NCBI GenBank assembly: GCA_037893245.1
Contig: JBAIAA010000258.1
Span: 1,922,001 to 1,986,000 of the forward strand
DNA: 64,000 nucleotides
Direction: 5' to 3'
Source of the DNA: Crossaster papposus
Taxonomy: Eukaryota > Echinodermata > Asteroidea > Velatida > Solasteridae
Under the pieces are notes generated by a model that searched no databases, was not told the origin of the DNA, and was given only the letters and a program-made list of their open reading frames with translations. The position numbers and the translations under genes are program-made. Below are positions 1-10,539 of this stretch, piece by piece; position 1 is the stretch's first letter, and the number at the start of each line of letters is the position of its first letter.

Positions 1-369
1 AGCCTCCCGTCGGAACCAGCCCAGTGGAGCAAGCCCAGAAGCAAGCATCGTACCCCTAGCTCTACCTTCTTTGAGGAAAAGCTACAGTTCACTACCGAGG
101 CAGCATCTGGACTGGCAACCCGCGACTGGGCTGTTGCAACGGCCAACACCTACGACGGGTTGGAGGATGAATTGGCTAAGGGGGTGACGGAGGTTTACGG
201 TGAGCAGCCACTCACTGAAACCCTCAATGGCAGTGACTCGGGGACAGACTCTGACCGCTCGACGCTTAGCTGTGTGTCGATGGTCAGCAGCAAGCGTGGC
301 AGATCGTCCTCGGAGGAAAACTTTCTACATAAGAAAGCCTACAAGGGGAAGCAGAAAAAGTGTTTTTGA
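1..369 (+). CDS. LINE ORF1, C-terminal end (partial)
   Basis: Reading frame 1 is open from the first base of the window to the TGA at 367-369, so the protein starts upstream. The visible 122 residues are hydrophilic, with an acidic and serine-rich stretch (DSGTDSDRS) followed by a lysine/arginine-rich end (KKAYKGKQKK). This fits the C-terminal tail of an ORF1 nucleic-acid-binding protein upstream of a LINE ORF2. No zinc knuckle or RRM is visible in the part present, so the assignment rests mainly on position. ORF2 begins about 65 bp downstream in another frame, the usual arrangement in such elements. Confidence 0.5.
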   Translation, partial: SLPSEPAQWSKPRSKHRTPSSTFFEEKLQFTTEAASGLATRDWAVATANTYDGLEDELAKGVTEVYGEQPLTETLNGSDSGTDSDRSTLSCVSMVSSKRGRSSSEENFLHKKAYKGKQKKCF

Positions 370-434
370 ACTTTGTTTTGAATATTTGATTTTCGATGAA
401 CTGTTTTTGTTATTTCATTGCATTTTTATCAATT

Positions 435-1745
435 ATGGCTTCGTTTAAAATTGCTAGTTTGAATGTAAACGGTTTGAGGAATCGGGGAAAGCGCTGTCAG
501 ATTTTCGATTTCTGCAACAATCAGAATATTGATATTCTGCTGTTGCAGGAAACTCACGCCTCTGGCTTTTTCGAGGCCAGAGCGTGGGCCAGAGAATTTG
601 GGGGCGCAGGTTTCTGGTCCTTTGGGTCAACCTCGAGTTGTGGGACGGCCATCTTGCTGTCTTCACGCCACTCTTGGTGCCCTGCAGATCATTTGCGTGA
701 CAATAGAGGTAGGTTGCTTTCTCTCACGGTTACAATGCCCGACACAAAAGCAAAAATTCGCATTGTGAATTTATATGCGCCAAATAATCCCCACGAACGC
801 CAGCTTTTCTTTCGCAATGAGTTACAACAGCACACACGGGGTATGAGACACGTTGTTTTGGGGGGAGATTTCAATTGTATTGCAGACCTTATTTTAGATT
901 CTAAAAATAATACGTCTCACTGCGTAACAGGAATGAACGAAATTAATAAAACCGTGAGAGAAAGCGGCCTCCTCGATATATGGCGGTCGCAGAATCCTTC
1001 AGACAAAAGATTTACTTGGCATTCCTCGAATTACAATCAAGCCACAAGAATTGACCGCATATATTTGTCACGTGAATTGTCTGCGGGTGCACTTAGCGCA
1101 ATCACTGCATGTCCCCTGTCTGATCATGACTTGATCTCAGTTGTGCTTTCCAATCAAGTGAAAAATACGGGGCGGGGTTTTTGGAAAATGAACACTTCTT
1201 TTTTAGGGCGGGATGATTTTAGGGGGGTAGTTAAATCGGAGTGGGAAGATTGGATCTCAAAAAAAGATGATTTTAATAGTTTAATTGACTGGTGGGACAG
1301 GGGTAAATTCCATCTCAAAAGTGCAGTGATTGCGTTTTCTGCTGGTGAAGCAAAAAAACGTAATTCGGAACGTAAAGAGCTCCTGAGGAAAATCGGTGTA
1401 CTTCAAGCTAAAATTGATCGCGGAGACTCGGCATGCGCAGAGTTGCAGACTTTAACAAATAAGTACAAATTGCTTAGTAAAAGTACCTTTTTGGTGTCTA
1501 ACCCAGTTTCCGTTTCAGAGGAAAGTACCTTTAGGCCCCAAACAAGAAATCTTGAGCTAAAGCGCATGCAGGGTCTCCGCGATTGTTCCGGTCACACAAT
1601 AACGGACCCGGAACAAATGAGCGAAACTTGTAGGGATTTTTATTCCAAATTGTTTTCTGAAACAAACGTGAATCGCGAAGATACTGATTTCCTCAGGGGC
1701 TCTATTGATAGTTCACTGAGCCCTGACGAGTTCACTGAGCCCTGA
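435..1745 (+). pseudogene. LINE ORF2, 5' part: AP-like endonuclease domain (frameshifted at its 3' end)
   Basis: Encodes the target-DNA nicking endonuclease of the element. I prefer the ATG at 435 (MASFKIASLNVNGL) to the in-frame ATG at 396, because endonuclease domains of this family begin almost at the initiator; the extra 13 residues are hydrophobic and unlike the family. Visible motifs, in order: SLNVNGLRN, LLLQETHA (catalytic Glu), LGGDFNCI (Asp/Asn) and CPLSDHDLI (SDH). A coiled, basic linker follows, where the RT N-terminal region starts. The frame ends at TGA 1743-1745, inside a 19-bp tandem duplication (1712-1749). The continuing RT frame is offset by exactly that amount, so the copy is a broken single ORF2 rather than two genes. 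Confidence 0.85.
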
Positions 1746-1749
1746 CGAG
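1712..1749 (+). repeat. 19-bp perfect tandem duplication that breaks LINE ORF2
   Basis: The unit ttcactgagccctgacgag occurs at 1712-1730 and again at 1731-1749. Nineteen is 1 modulo 3, so the duplication shifts the frame by one and creates the stop at 1743-1745. Subtracting 19 from the coordinates of the RT frame puts it in the endonuclease frame. Confidence 0.95.
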
Positions 1750-1752
1750 CAA

Positions 1753-3783
1753 TTGTTGCTCGAGGGGCCGGTGACTGTCGGTGAAGTGAGGCGGGCATTG
1801 TTCGGTATGGCGGCGGGTAAGTCCCCGGGTTCGGACGGCTTGCCCGCTGAATTTTATAAAGCGTTCTTCAGTGATATGGGTCAAGAATTATGTAATATGG
1901 TTAATTGTGTTTTAGAGGAAGGTCGTTTATGTAAAAGTCAAAGGTTGGGTCTTATTTCGTTATTATATAAGAACAAAGGTAGTCGTCTTGATTTAGAGAA
2001 TTGGAGACCCATATCACTGTTGAATGTTGATTATAAGATCATTGCTAAAATCCTCGCCACCAGACTACGCACAATTTTGCCGCATATTATTCATGAAGAC
2101 CAAACGTGCTCGGTGGCGGGGAGAAGCATATCGGACAGTGCTCACCTACTTCGCAATGTTCAGAATTACGTGGATCAAAAGAACATGTGCGCTGCGTTCG
2201 TGTCGCTCGACCAGCAAAAGGCGTTCGATCGTGTTGATTGGGGGTATCTTCAGCATATCCTCGAGACCTTTGGCTTCGGCAACAAATTTAGGAATTTTAT
2301 TAGAATTTTATACTCTGATATTAAGAGCAGCGTCATATGTAATGGCAACATCTCTCGGCCCTTTTCGCTTTCTCGCGGGGTTCGCCAGGGATGTCCTCTC
2401 TCGCCATTATTGTTCATTCTCGCCCTTGAACCTCTCGCATGCGCAATCAGAGCCGATCCCAAAATTAAGGGAGTCAAATTACCAGGGGGAGCCGAAGCCA
2501 GAGTCTCGATGTATGCTGATGATACCACCCTCATTCTGGCGGACGATATATCTATCGTCCGCAGCTTCGAGCTGGTCGAGAGATATGAACGCGCATCAGG
2601 CGCAAAGCTGAACCAGCAGAAAACGAGTGGCGTGTTCCTTGGTCGATGGAAACATCGGCCAAGCGGCCCGGTTGACATTTCTTGGGTGACTTCAGCCAAA
2701 ATTATAGGTATTACGTTTGGATATGGGGACATTAAGAACAAAATGTGGAAAGACAAACTGGGGGAAATCGAAAATTGTATCAATGAGTGGAAGGACTGTG
2801 ATTTTTCAATGAAGGGCAGGGTAAATATTTGCAACATTTTTGTTTTATCCAAACTATGGTACTTGGCTGAAGTCGTCCCGCCCCCAAAAGAGAAATTAGG
2901 CAAAATCAATCGGTTGATTTTCCATTTCATTTGGGGGCATAAAGCAGAATATGTCAACCGTGACACCATGTACCTTCCCACCTCACAAGGTGGATTGGGG
3001 CTGGTGGACATAGACTGTAAGGTGGCTGCAATGCAAGGTGTCCATGTCGCCAGTATAATTCATAACAAATCGGGCAAGTGGCGGATTCTTGCGCGCTATT
3101 GGTGCGGTTTGTCTCTTCGGAGTGCAGACCCGTCATTGGCGCGCGGGAATGTGCCACATTGCGACACACAACCGGCATATTATAGTGCGGTTCTAAAGAA
3201 CTTCCGTAAGCTAAACCCACTAGTGAGCGACTGGCGACAAGTCAAATTAAAAGAACTCCTTGCAACCACACTCGAGGCTAAAGGAACGAAATCGAGGGTA
3301 CAGCGCAACTGGCCCGGTAGAGACTGGGCCACCGTATGGAAGCGCACGTTGTGCAGCAGACACTCGAACAAACACATGTCTTTGAACTTTAAGATAGTGC
3401 ACAACGTGTTGCCCACCGGTAACCGTTTAAGAAAGCATTCGAAAGATCGCGGATTATGCCCGCACTGCGCTCGAAAGGAAACGGTTAATCACGTTTTTGT
3501 CGAGTGCAGTGTGGTCCAGCCGGTGGGCCGATGGCTCGGTCAATACTTGGGCGGGTTAAACAAGGCCAGCGCGTACCCTCCCGACGCGGACACCTTAATA
3601 TTTTCCTTGTTTCCGAACACCAATACAAGGAAAATAGAGGTTGAGACGGCACAACATTTAAGTACTTTTCGTCGAACTATTTGGTTTCATAGAAACATGG
3701 CGAAATATGAACACAAAAAGATTACTAGTTCCGAGTTGTTGTGTCGCCTCAAAAAATATCTCCGGATTCGTGTCGGGCCCTGA
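1753..3783 (+). pseudogene. LINE ORF2, 3' part: reverse transcriptase and C-terminal zinc knuckle
   Basis: About 676 residues read in the second frame of ORF2 without further interruption. RT motifs are all visible: the fingers motif around SLLYKNKGSRLDLENWRPISL, AFVSLDQQKAFDRVDW (catalytic Asp), RGVRQGCPLSPLLF and the catalytic YADD at 2512-2523. Near the C-terminus is a Cys-x2-Cys-x7-His-x4-Cys knuckle (about 3457-3509), typical of L1/Tx1-group ORF2. The protein would copy element RNA at the nicked target. Apart from the upstream frameshift no stop interrupts it, which suggests a fairly young copy. The first codon listed is only where the open frame starts; the true N-terminus is that of the endonuclease segment. 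Confidence 0.88.
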
Positions 3784-4026
3784 TTCCTCAAACATCACTG
3801 CTTAACAGTTTATCGGTATTTTTCTGGTTTTATTTCATTGAGAATTTGTTCTGCTATATCAATTGATTTGTATTTGGTGACGGTTTTTAAAGTATGAATA
3901 TTTTGTTTTTTGTTTTGTAAATTTGTATAGAAATTATATTTATAATTTCTTCCTTTCTAAGAGGTGCGAGAAATGATGTATTGTAAATATATGTATATAT
4001 CTGTGTTGTAGGTTTTTTCTATAAGG

Positions 4027-4032
4027 AATAAA
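4027..4032 (+). promoter_or_regulatory. polyadenylation signal of the Tx1-like LINE
   Basis: AATAAA about 245 bp after the ORF2 stop, followed by an A-rich stretch. It fits the 3' end of the element. Confidence 0.55.
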
Positions 4033-4045
4033 CCATTTAAAAACA

Positions 4046-4914
4046 GAAAGTATAAATCAGGGCACCAGCTCAAATAACACGGGATGGGCCGCCCAATCGC
4101 GAACAACAAACTCGGCACCAACTCGGCCACCGCGCGAGCAAGGCGGATACAATTAATTTGCGAAGGCTTCGTGTAACGTATGTAGCCGCCGCTTAATCGC
4201 AAACAGCCAACAATTTGGTAACCGAGTTACGGTAGTACGATTTCGGGAAGGCTTCGGCCCGAACTCCGGGCAAGGACAATGCAAAAATAACGCAATAGTT
4301 CACGCAAAAAGGCCCACAGACATCGACAGGCAATCGAAAAGCGATTACGCGTTTATCGGTAACGTCCGTTTCTTTTAAATCTCACTTCGGACGAATACGA
4401 TTTTTTTTTAAATCTTATTCCCCGGGGGATTCCCCGTCGCGAACGATCCGGCACCCCGCCGCACCGACGCCGGCGGCACACACGCGCGGCGACGAGTCGC
4501 CCGACCAAAAGCCAACATGGCGCCAACCACGCGCCAAGATGGCGCGGCCCTGTGTTCCAAGATGGCGGCGCCAAGGGACAATTTAACATCTTTTATAGTA
4601 TAGATGTGACACGCTAGCGTGATGCCACCATGTTAAATGCCCCGTCGCTGTTGATCATTTAGTGCCGATTTTGGTCGATAATTACTCAAATTCGACAGGC
4701 GTTTTTGTGGAGAACTGTTTTTAATCATAATCTCCAGACAAAACTATATCCAAAACCAAAGAGTTCTCTTAGACCCACGGTGTCGAAACGGGATGAAAAG
4801 AAAAATGTGTACACCGTACGGCCTGTGGGTAATCATTGACCTTCATAACCCTGGTCAAGTATATCTCCTCAACATGTTAAACAAAATCATTTGGAAGGTC
4901 TAATTTCCAGATTG
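4046..4914. other. non-coding spacer, GC-rich then AT-rich
   Basis: No gene recognised. Bases 4430-4580 are CpG-rich with repeated AACATGGCGCC/AAGATGGCGGC words, similar to words in the 31-34 kb inverted repeat. The rest is plain sequence. Confidence 0.5.
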
Positions 4915-5289
4915 TTAAAGGTAGGATACACCAAAGCAGATACCAACAAGATTTACTTCCAAATTATTGAATAATATCTTACTCATTTGAAAGTATGTAA
5001 TGATTCTATAGGCATCCAGCTAAACGATTGCGCTAGATATCCTGTAATTGTTCTGAACAATTGAATTCTTTTTTTTTTAAATGGCAATTGCCGGACGGCA
5101 ATCGCGAAAAGAACAAGAACAACTGCCCGACACCGGTTAAAAAAAACTTGTCATTGCTTTTTCATTGACATCCATGATTTTAAAACTTCGGACAGGTCAG
5201 TTAAACGATATTTACTATAAAATACAACTCACCAAACCCACCCATTCCTGATAATTCAAGCAATTACCAATGGTGTATTCTACCTTTAA
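4915..5289 (-). mobile_element. TTAA-flanked MITE (copy 1)
   Basis: Ends in inverted AAAGGTAGGATACACCA-like termini and is bounded by TTAA on both sides (4915-4918 and 5286-5289), the target signature of piggyBac-type transposition. The interior matches the reverse complement of 18444-18736 (for example the segment with TTACTTCC and TCTTACTCATTTGAAAG). This copy is longer, with a T-run and about 80 bp of unrelated sequence near 5068-5150. It has no coding capacity. The piggyBac assignment rests only on TTAA. Confidence 0.7.
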
Positions 5290-5305
5290 TTAAGCGCATG
5301 TTCTG

Positions 5306-5337
5306 AAAAGCCTGGTAGTGGCCACTACCAGGCTTTT
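5306..5337. repeat. perfect 32-bp palindrome
   Basis: The half-site AAAAGCCTGGTAGTGG is followed immediately by its exact reverse complement with no spacer. It lies 16 bp outside the TTAA MITE. Confidence 0.95.
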
Positions 5338-5444
5338 AGTTAGAGTACCATGGTACCCGTTAGAGCATCGCTATTCATGACCTAGCAGCCGATTTCACGA
5401 AACCTTACGCATTGGCGCAATTACGCCCTCTTGCGCCACAATTG

Positions 5445-6798
5445 ATTACTGGGCGATAACGTCTTAGGCAGTCTGGGTCGAGATTTGGCTTCTTGAGAGT
5501 CTGGACAATCGGACGGGTACATACGGGGTGAAGAGGTCAGCCAGGTAGCTGGGGCATGTTCCATGAATTGCTTTGAACGTTGTGATGAGGAGTTTGAATT
5601 GTATTATAAAAGAGATCGGTAGCCAGTGTAATTCTTTGAGAACAGGAGTAATGTGATGACGCTTCTTTGATCGTGATACTAGACGGGCTGCAGAATTCTG
5701 GATTCGTTGAAGTTTAGCTATGTCTTTTGGGGGAGTGTAAAATATGAGAGAGTTACAATTATCCAGTAGGGAGCTAACAAATGAGTGGGCAAAATGTATG
5801 TTGTCTGCTTATTTTGCCAATTCTATGAAATGCAAACAAGGCGTTGCGACATATTGTGTTAATATGCTGGCGTAGAGATAGATGACTGTCTAGAGTGACT
5901 CCAAGATCTCTCACTGCACCGGTACACGGGACATGAGTTTCACCAACATTAACAGGCGGTATATATTGTACTCGTTTCCTGTGTAAGGTGACATGCAGAA
6001 TATCTGTCTTGCTATCGTTCAGAACGAGCTGATTTGTCTTCATCCAACACCGTATGCCAAGAAGACAAGCCTCAAGGTTTTCTATAGCTTGGTGTCGCTA
6101 TCCAGGCTTTACTGTCACATAGAGTTGTAGGTCATCCGCGTACATCAAACACGAAACTCCATGGCCTTTGATGATTTCTTGGAGAGGAGTTGTATAGCAT
6201 ATGAACAGCAACGGACCAATAACAGATCCTTGTGGAACTCACCATTAAACAGGACCTGCTCCTGACATTTCACCTTCCACAATCACTCGTTGTTTTCTGT
6301 TATGCAGGTAAGATGCAAACCAGTTGGCAGGAACACCTGAGACACCAAAGGTTGCTTTCAGTCTATGCATGAGCATACAGTGGTCCAAAGTATAAAATGC
6401 AGAACTGAGGTCTAACAGCACCAGGATTCCCTCGTTTCCATCGTCAAGAAATTGGAGCAGGTCGTTCTGGACCCTCATCAATGCTGTCTCCACACTGTAA
6501 GAAGGCATGTAAGCAGATTGCCTTGATGCCAGAAGAGAGGTTTTAATGAAGATGATTTTGTAGTTGCTGGCTCACGACACGTTCCAACACCTTCCAACAC
6601 CTTGCTGACGAAGGGAAGGTTTAAGATTGGGCGACAATGTCTCAGGCAGTCTGGGTCGAGGTTTGGCTTCTTGAGAGTCGGGACAATCAGTGCAGACTTG
6701 AAAAATGCAGGGAAGATTTCTGTGTGTAGAGACTGATTGATGATATCGGTTATGGCAGGGAGAAATATTACCATGTATAGTTTTCGGGGTATTGTCAA
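5445..6798 (-). mobile_element. CR1/L2-like LINE fragment, RT region, rearranged
   Basis: Read on the - strand, this is a 5'-truncated, frameshifted reverse transcriptase. Recognisable pieces in order: FFKSALIVPTLKKPNLDPDC and RPILNLPFVSKVLE (6600-6760), LVLLDLSSAFYTLDHCMLMHRL (about 6380-6480), catalytic YADDLQLY with YADD at 6131-6142, RDLGVTLDSHLSLRQHI (about 5870), SSLLDNCNSL and LQRIQNSAARLV (5690-5780), then LKELHWLPI, FKAIHG and SYLADLFTPYVP (5512-5650). At least three frame changes and a stop make it inactive. The segment 5445-5511 repeats 6623-6690 in the same orientation, so the 3' end is joined to a second copy of an internal part. The group is inferred from motif style (jockey/CR1/L2). 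Confidence 0.82.
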
Positions 6799-7355
6799 AA
6801 CGGGTTTGTCGGTATTGGTGTAGTCTTGTTTACAAGACGACCTAGACGACCTAGTGGCGGTTTAGTACGGGATGCTACGGCTTCGTTGCGGATAAACACG
6901 GCGTAGATACGGTGCATCTACGTTTGCTTGCGGTTGACTCGTCAAAAGCAGCGATCGGAATGTCGTTTCTGGATTCACAGGGTTTGTATAGGTCCGCTGC
7001 AGGCACCGCAAAGCCACTGTAACGGCGCCGTAAGGTATCGTAACGGATCACAAGGACCATTGTGGCACCGCAACGCCGCCGTAAGAGATCACAGGGAAAC
7101 GTAAGGAACCGCAGTGTATTCGCAATGAACCGCAGTGTATCCGTTGAGCTTCCGTAAGGAAATCACTGTACATTTGTGTTAATACCTAACACACCGCAAC
7201 GCTTCCGTGGAGACTCGTAAGGGAAACGTAAGGAAACAAAAGTGACCTTGAGCTTCTTTCAGGAATCGCGACGCAGCCGTAGTGTACCGGGAGAGGGAGA
7301 ATCGTTACGAATCCTTGCGGATGGTTAAGATGACCTTACGGAGTCTTACGGTGGT

Positions 7356-8946
7356 GTTATACCCCAGTCACAATTAAAGCGGAGCCCGGGCGGCGTGTGC
7401 GATTTCTAGGCATCGGCCGGCGTGTAGAGGTCGGCGAAAGATCGTGCGATATGGCGGTCACAGTCACAATTAAAAGTGCCCTGTACGCTGCCATGACGAG
7501 GCCCGAGGGGTCGCCGATCGGCCGGCGATCGGCCGACTTTCTTGGAAATGGGGTCGTATTATTGTCCCGTTTATCGGCCGGTGTCCGGCAGGCACTCGTC
7601 CGGTGCCCTGCTTATGTCCTTGCGATACCCCTGCGGTATCCGGCAGGGTGCCAACCAATTCTTACAGGTCGTACGGCGGCCGGACGGGCATCTGTAGTGT
7701 GCCTGTCGAGTGGCCAGCGATCAACGGCCGGCGGCAGAAGCTCTCCTCTGATGGCCCTGTCACACCAGAACATTTTAGGCCAACGCGTGAGTAGCGCGTT
7801 AAAAATAGTTGATACGCTGGCAATTGCTGAACTTTCACAGAAAGTGTGACAGCGTGTTCCAGCGTGTGGGTAACGCGCTCAGCGCGTTGCGAACGCTGGC
7901 CTAGCGTTGGTCAACGTTTACCCGCGTGTTGCCGAAATTCCAACACGTTGGCCTAAAACGTTCTGATGTGACAGGGCCATTACTGTAGTAGCGCGTCATC
8001 TTTTTGTACAACTAATCATGTGGTCGTTGCCGTACGCTGGCGCGCGTTGGACCGCGCTACTCACGCGCTGGGCAGTCGTTCATCAGTCGTCGAGCGCGTT
8101 ACTAACGCGTTATTTACGCGCTGGTGAACGCTATGAACCCGTTATCAACGCGTTATGGACACGCTGAAATCACGGTTCCACTTGACTTTTTCTGTGGAAG
8201 TTCAGCGTTTGTCAGCGTATCAACTATTTTTAACGCGTTACTCACGCGTTGGCCTAAAACGTTCTGGTGTGACAGGGCCATGACCTTCTTTAAATAAGAA
8301 AATGCCGTTGATACCTCCACAACGCTTGCGGGCACCTGCACAGCGCGTGTAGGTCGCCCGGTTGAGGGAGAGATTGGCGTTTGCACGCTATACCGCTACA
8401 ACCGGGTTCTTGTTGCATTGGTGGCTGAAGAAGAGATGTAGTACTTGCACTATGAAACTTGTGTGATAAACTGTGTGTAGATGTAGATGTAGATGAGCCG
8501 CTTTGTTTACCCTGCGAGCCCCGGCCGATGCATGACCGATTTCAGGCTGGGCGCCGGCAGGGCGCCGTCCGGCCCCCGGCCGATTTCCGGCCAGGCACCG
8601 CCAAGTCGGCCGGACGCCTGGCGGAACCCGGCCGGCGTGTGGGCGGCGCCTGGCCGATATATTGATTGTCTGGGTTGTCCAAAATTTTGCTCGGCGCCCG
8701 CCCGACGTGAGCGATGCCCTGCCGGACATCGGCTAGGCATCGACCGATGTATTGGCGATCAGTTTGCGATGCGAAACGCCGCACCAGGTTTTAAGTCCGA
8801 GTTAAAAGTAACTCGATGCCCGCCCGATGCCAAAAAATGACCCGGCAGCCGCAAGGAGTCCCGTGGGGCCCCGGCCGAAAATGCCTAGAAATCCGCCGCA
8901 AACTAATCGCAAACCCATCGCAAGCCAATTGTGACTGGGGTATAAC
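7356..8946. mobile_element. middle element of the nest, CGGCCG-rich, 20-bp perfect TIR
   Basis: Perfect inverted ends: gttataccccagtcacaatt at 7356-7375 and its reverse complement at 8927-8946. The outermost GTTA/TAAC may be target (TA) rather than element. The interior is very GC-rich, with dozens of CGGCCG, CCGGCCGAT and GGCATCG words on both strands. Such words create long spurious open frames here, and none looks like a protein. It is interrupted by the MITE at 7752-8280. Class is unknown; a DNA transposon is implied by the inverted ends. Confidence 0.75.
7752..8280. mobile_element. ACGCG-rich chimeric MITE (innermost of the nest), TSD TGA
   Basis: Starts TGGCCCTGTCACACCAGAAC and ends in the matching inverted sequence, flanked by the direct 3-bp repeat TGA (7749-7751, 8281-8283). 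The terminal inverted repeat extends about 90 bp. Internally at 7979-7982 it contains a second right end of the family (GGGCCA then TTA), followed by CTGTAGTAGCGCG. The same junction occurs at 30042-30058. After that point the two copies have the same length to the end (298 bp). This copy is therefore a derivative of the nested composite described at 29189-30343, with an internal deletion after 7843. Confidence 0.85.
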
Positions 8947-9244
8947 GGCAGTTGCGGAAGCGTTGAAGAGGCGTTGAGGAAGCGTTGCGGTCTAGATTTC
9001 CGTGGCACTGCCGACATTTTCCTTCCGAGAGTTTTGGTCTGAACCAAAACCTGGATGTTCCAGTTGCTACAAGGAATGCTCCCGGTTTTGCACGATTTTT
9101 TTCACCGCAACGCCGCCGTAAACGTTATTACTGCATACCGCGATTAGGTCGTCTTGCAAACAAGACTAGTATTGGTGGCGCTTACGTCTTTTCTGAGGTT
9201 AGGCAGTGCCATATACCCAGCATCAATGCATTTTTGTGATGTCC

Positions 9245-9578
9245 CCATCAGACCACTGACCTCTACACATGGACAGATCATCATTGTTTCACACTTGAAG
9301 TCGGCGCGAACTGGAAGTGCAACATGGCGGACCCACGACGTCACTCTGTGAGCCAATGAAATGTCCAGGTGTAAGGTTCAGTGGGTACGGTACGTATGAC
9401 GTAATATTTATAAATACAAAATGTATAGAGTAAATCCACTGACTTCTACACCTGGACATTTCATTGGCTCACAGAAGTGAGGCTTGGGTCCGCCATGTTG
9501 CACTTCCAGTTCGCGCCGACTTCAAGCGTTAGCACAGCAGAATATGGACAATGGTACGTCCAGGTGTAGAGGTGTTCC
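9245..9578. mobile_element. foldback element with arms of about 130-145 bp
   Basis: The left arm (9245-9390) and right arm (9437-9578) are imperfect reverse complements around an AT-rich centre near 9400. Shared words include AAGTCGGCGCGAACTGGAAG, GTGCAACATGGCGGACCCA and GAGCCAATGAAATGTCCAGG. No coding capacity. Confidence 0.75.
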
Positions 9579-10539
9579 GGCGCTTTTCGCATGAATACAT
9601 GTTCTGAGCTCCTACTCTATTGGGCGGTATATAGCCCGAATATTTCCCAGAATTGTGCACTTTGTGATAAAAGCAGGAAACCTCGCACGATGGTTCTTCA
9701 TGCCATTAATACAATTTTCAGAAATTGGAGCATTTAATGATTTGACCTTCGCTACCTTTGAGAGGTCAATGACCTTTATATACTCTATTTATAACAATTA
9801 TTCTTCAAAACATCCCCTTCCTATGACCCCAGTCTACGTTTTAGGTCTACATACAATGGAAATAATGACCGTACGTGCACGGGACAATTTTATTTTTGAC
9901 TTATGGTAACCCTCACTGGTAAATGGCCTTTGTATACTCTATTTTTCTTGACCCAAGACTAAATATTATTAAGTGCCAATGCTATGAGAAGAATTGTCAT
10001 CAGTAGAGAATTTCATATCTCACCTATCATGGCCTTCAAGAGGTCAATGATCATTGAAAGTTCGTTAACGTCAAAGCAAGAATGATTTTGGATAAGCTGG
10101 CAAGATTGGCCGAGTTTGCCCCTTTAATTTCTGCGCTCAGTTTTGGCATGGAGGAATAAGCCTTTTTATTCCTCCATGTTTTTGGTGTGTTGTTACGAGA
10201 ACCTTAAAACACTCAGAGTTCTCGGTAAAAATCATGATCCGCTGATTCTGCGGAGAAGAGCTAAAAACCCTCTTCTTTCTTGGCAGTTTACAGCTTACGC
10301 GGAATATAAAAAGCGTTATATGCGAAATAGCGCCGGAGAGGGTAATTGAAAATCTACAGTCTGTATACGTATCGCATGCAAACAAACCGGTGACGCCGAC
10401 GTGGATTGCTATTAGGGGCAAGCGCGCCCTCGTTGATTGAGGGGACCAAAGTAATATCTCCCGCGGACCAGTGATTGGAGAAGCACGCAGAGCTAGCTGC
10501 ATGTGTATTCGCTAACACACATGATCATGTTACTGCTGG
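9579..10539. other. upstream non-coding region of the RASD gene
   Basis: No gene recognised. It holds a perfect hairpin at 10147-10178. A TATAAAA-like word lies near 10303 (GGAATATAAAAAGCG), possibly a core promoter but far from exon 1. Confidence 0.4.
10147..10178. repeat. perfect 13-bp-stem hairpin
   Basis: catggaggaataa, a 6-base loop, then the exact reverse complement. No T-run or obvious RNA gene context, so its function is unknown. Confidence 0.85.

Larger units (their letters stand above)
1..4045 (+). mobile_element. Tx1/L1-like non-LTR retrotransposon (LINE), 5' end outside window
   Basis: A LINE in sense orientation: the end of an ORF1, then an ORF2 with AP-type endonuclease, reverse transcriptase and a C-terminal CCHC-type knuckle, then an AT-rich 3' UTR of about 260 bp with AATAAA at 4027-4032. 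The wording of the RT (ENWRPISLLNVDYKIIAK, YADD) is that of the L1/Tx1 group. Lineage is judged from motifs, not from a tree. The 3' limit near 4045 is inferred from the A-rich stretch just after the polyadenylation signal; no target-site duplication could be checked because the 5' end lies outside the window. Confidence 0.85.
6812..9180. mobile_element. outer element of a triple nest, TACGG-rich, non-autonomous
   Basis: The left edge (about 6820-6845) holds tagtcttgtttacaagacg; the right edge (about 9145-9172) holds its near reverse complement. The left arm (6860-7355) and right arm (8947-9138) are dense in short CGTAAGG/CCGTAA/GCAACGC words, for example accgcaacgccgccgtaa in both arms (about 7066 and 9104). 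No transposase remains. The exact ends and target duplication are not resolved. The element is split by the insertion at 7356-8946. Confidence 0.5.

Noticed and set aside
2250..3011. 253-codon open frame on the - strand
   Set aside because: It is antisense to the conserved LINE reverse transcriptase, whose motifs explain the region.
7397..8840. several 60-150 codon open frames in GC-rich DNA
   Set aside because: They arise from repeated CGGCCG/ACGCG words with no stop codons; the residues are low-complexity and differ between copies of the elements.
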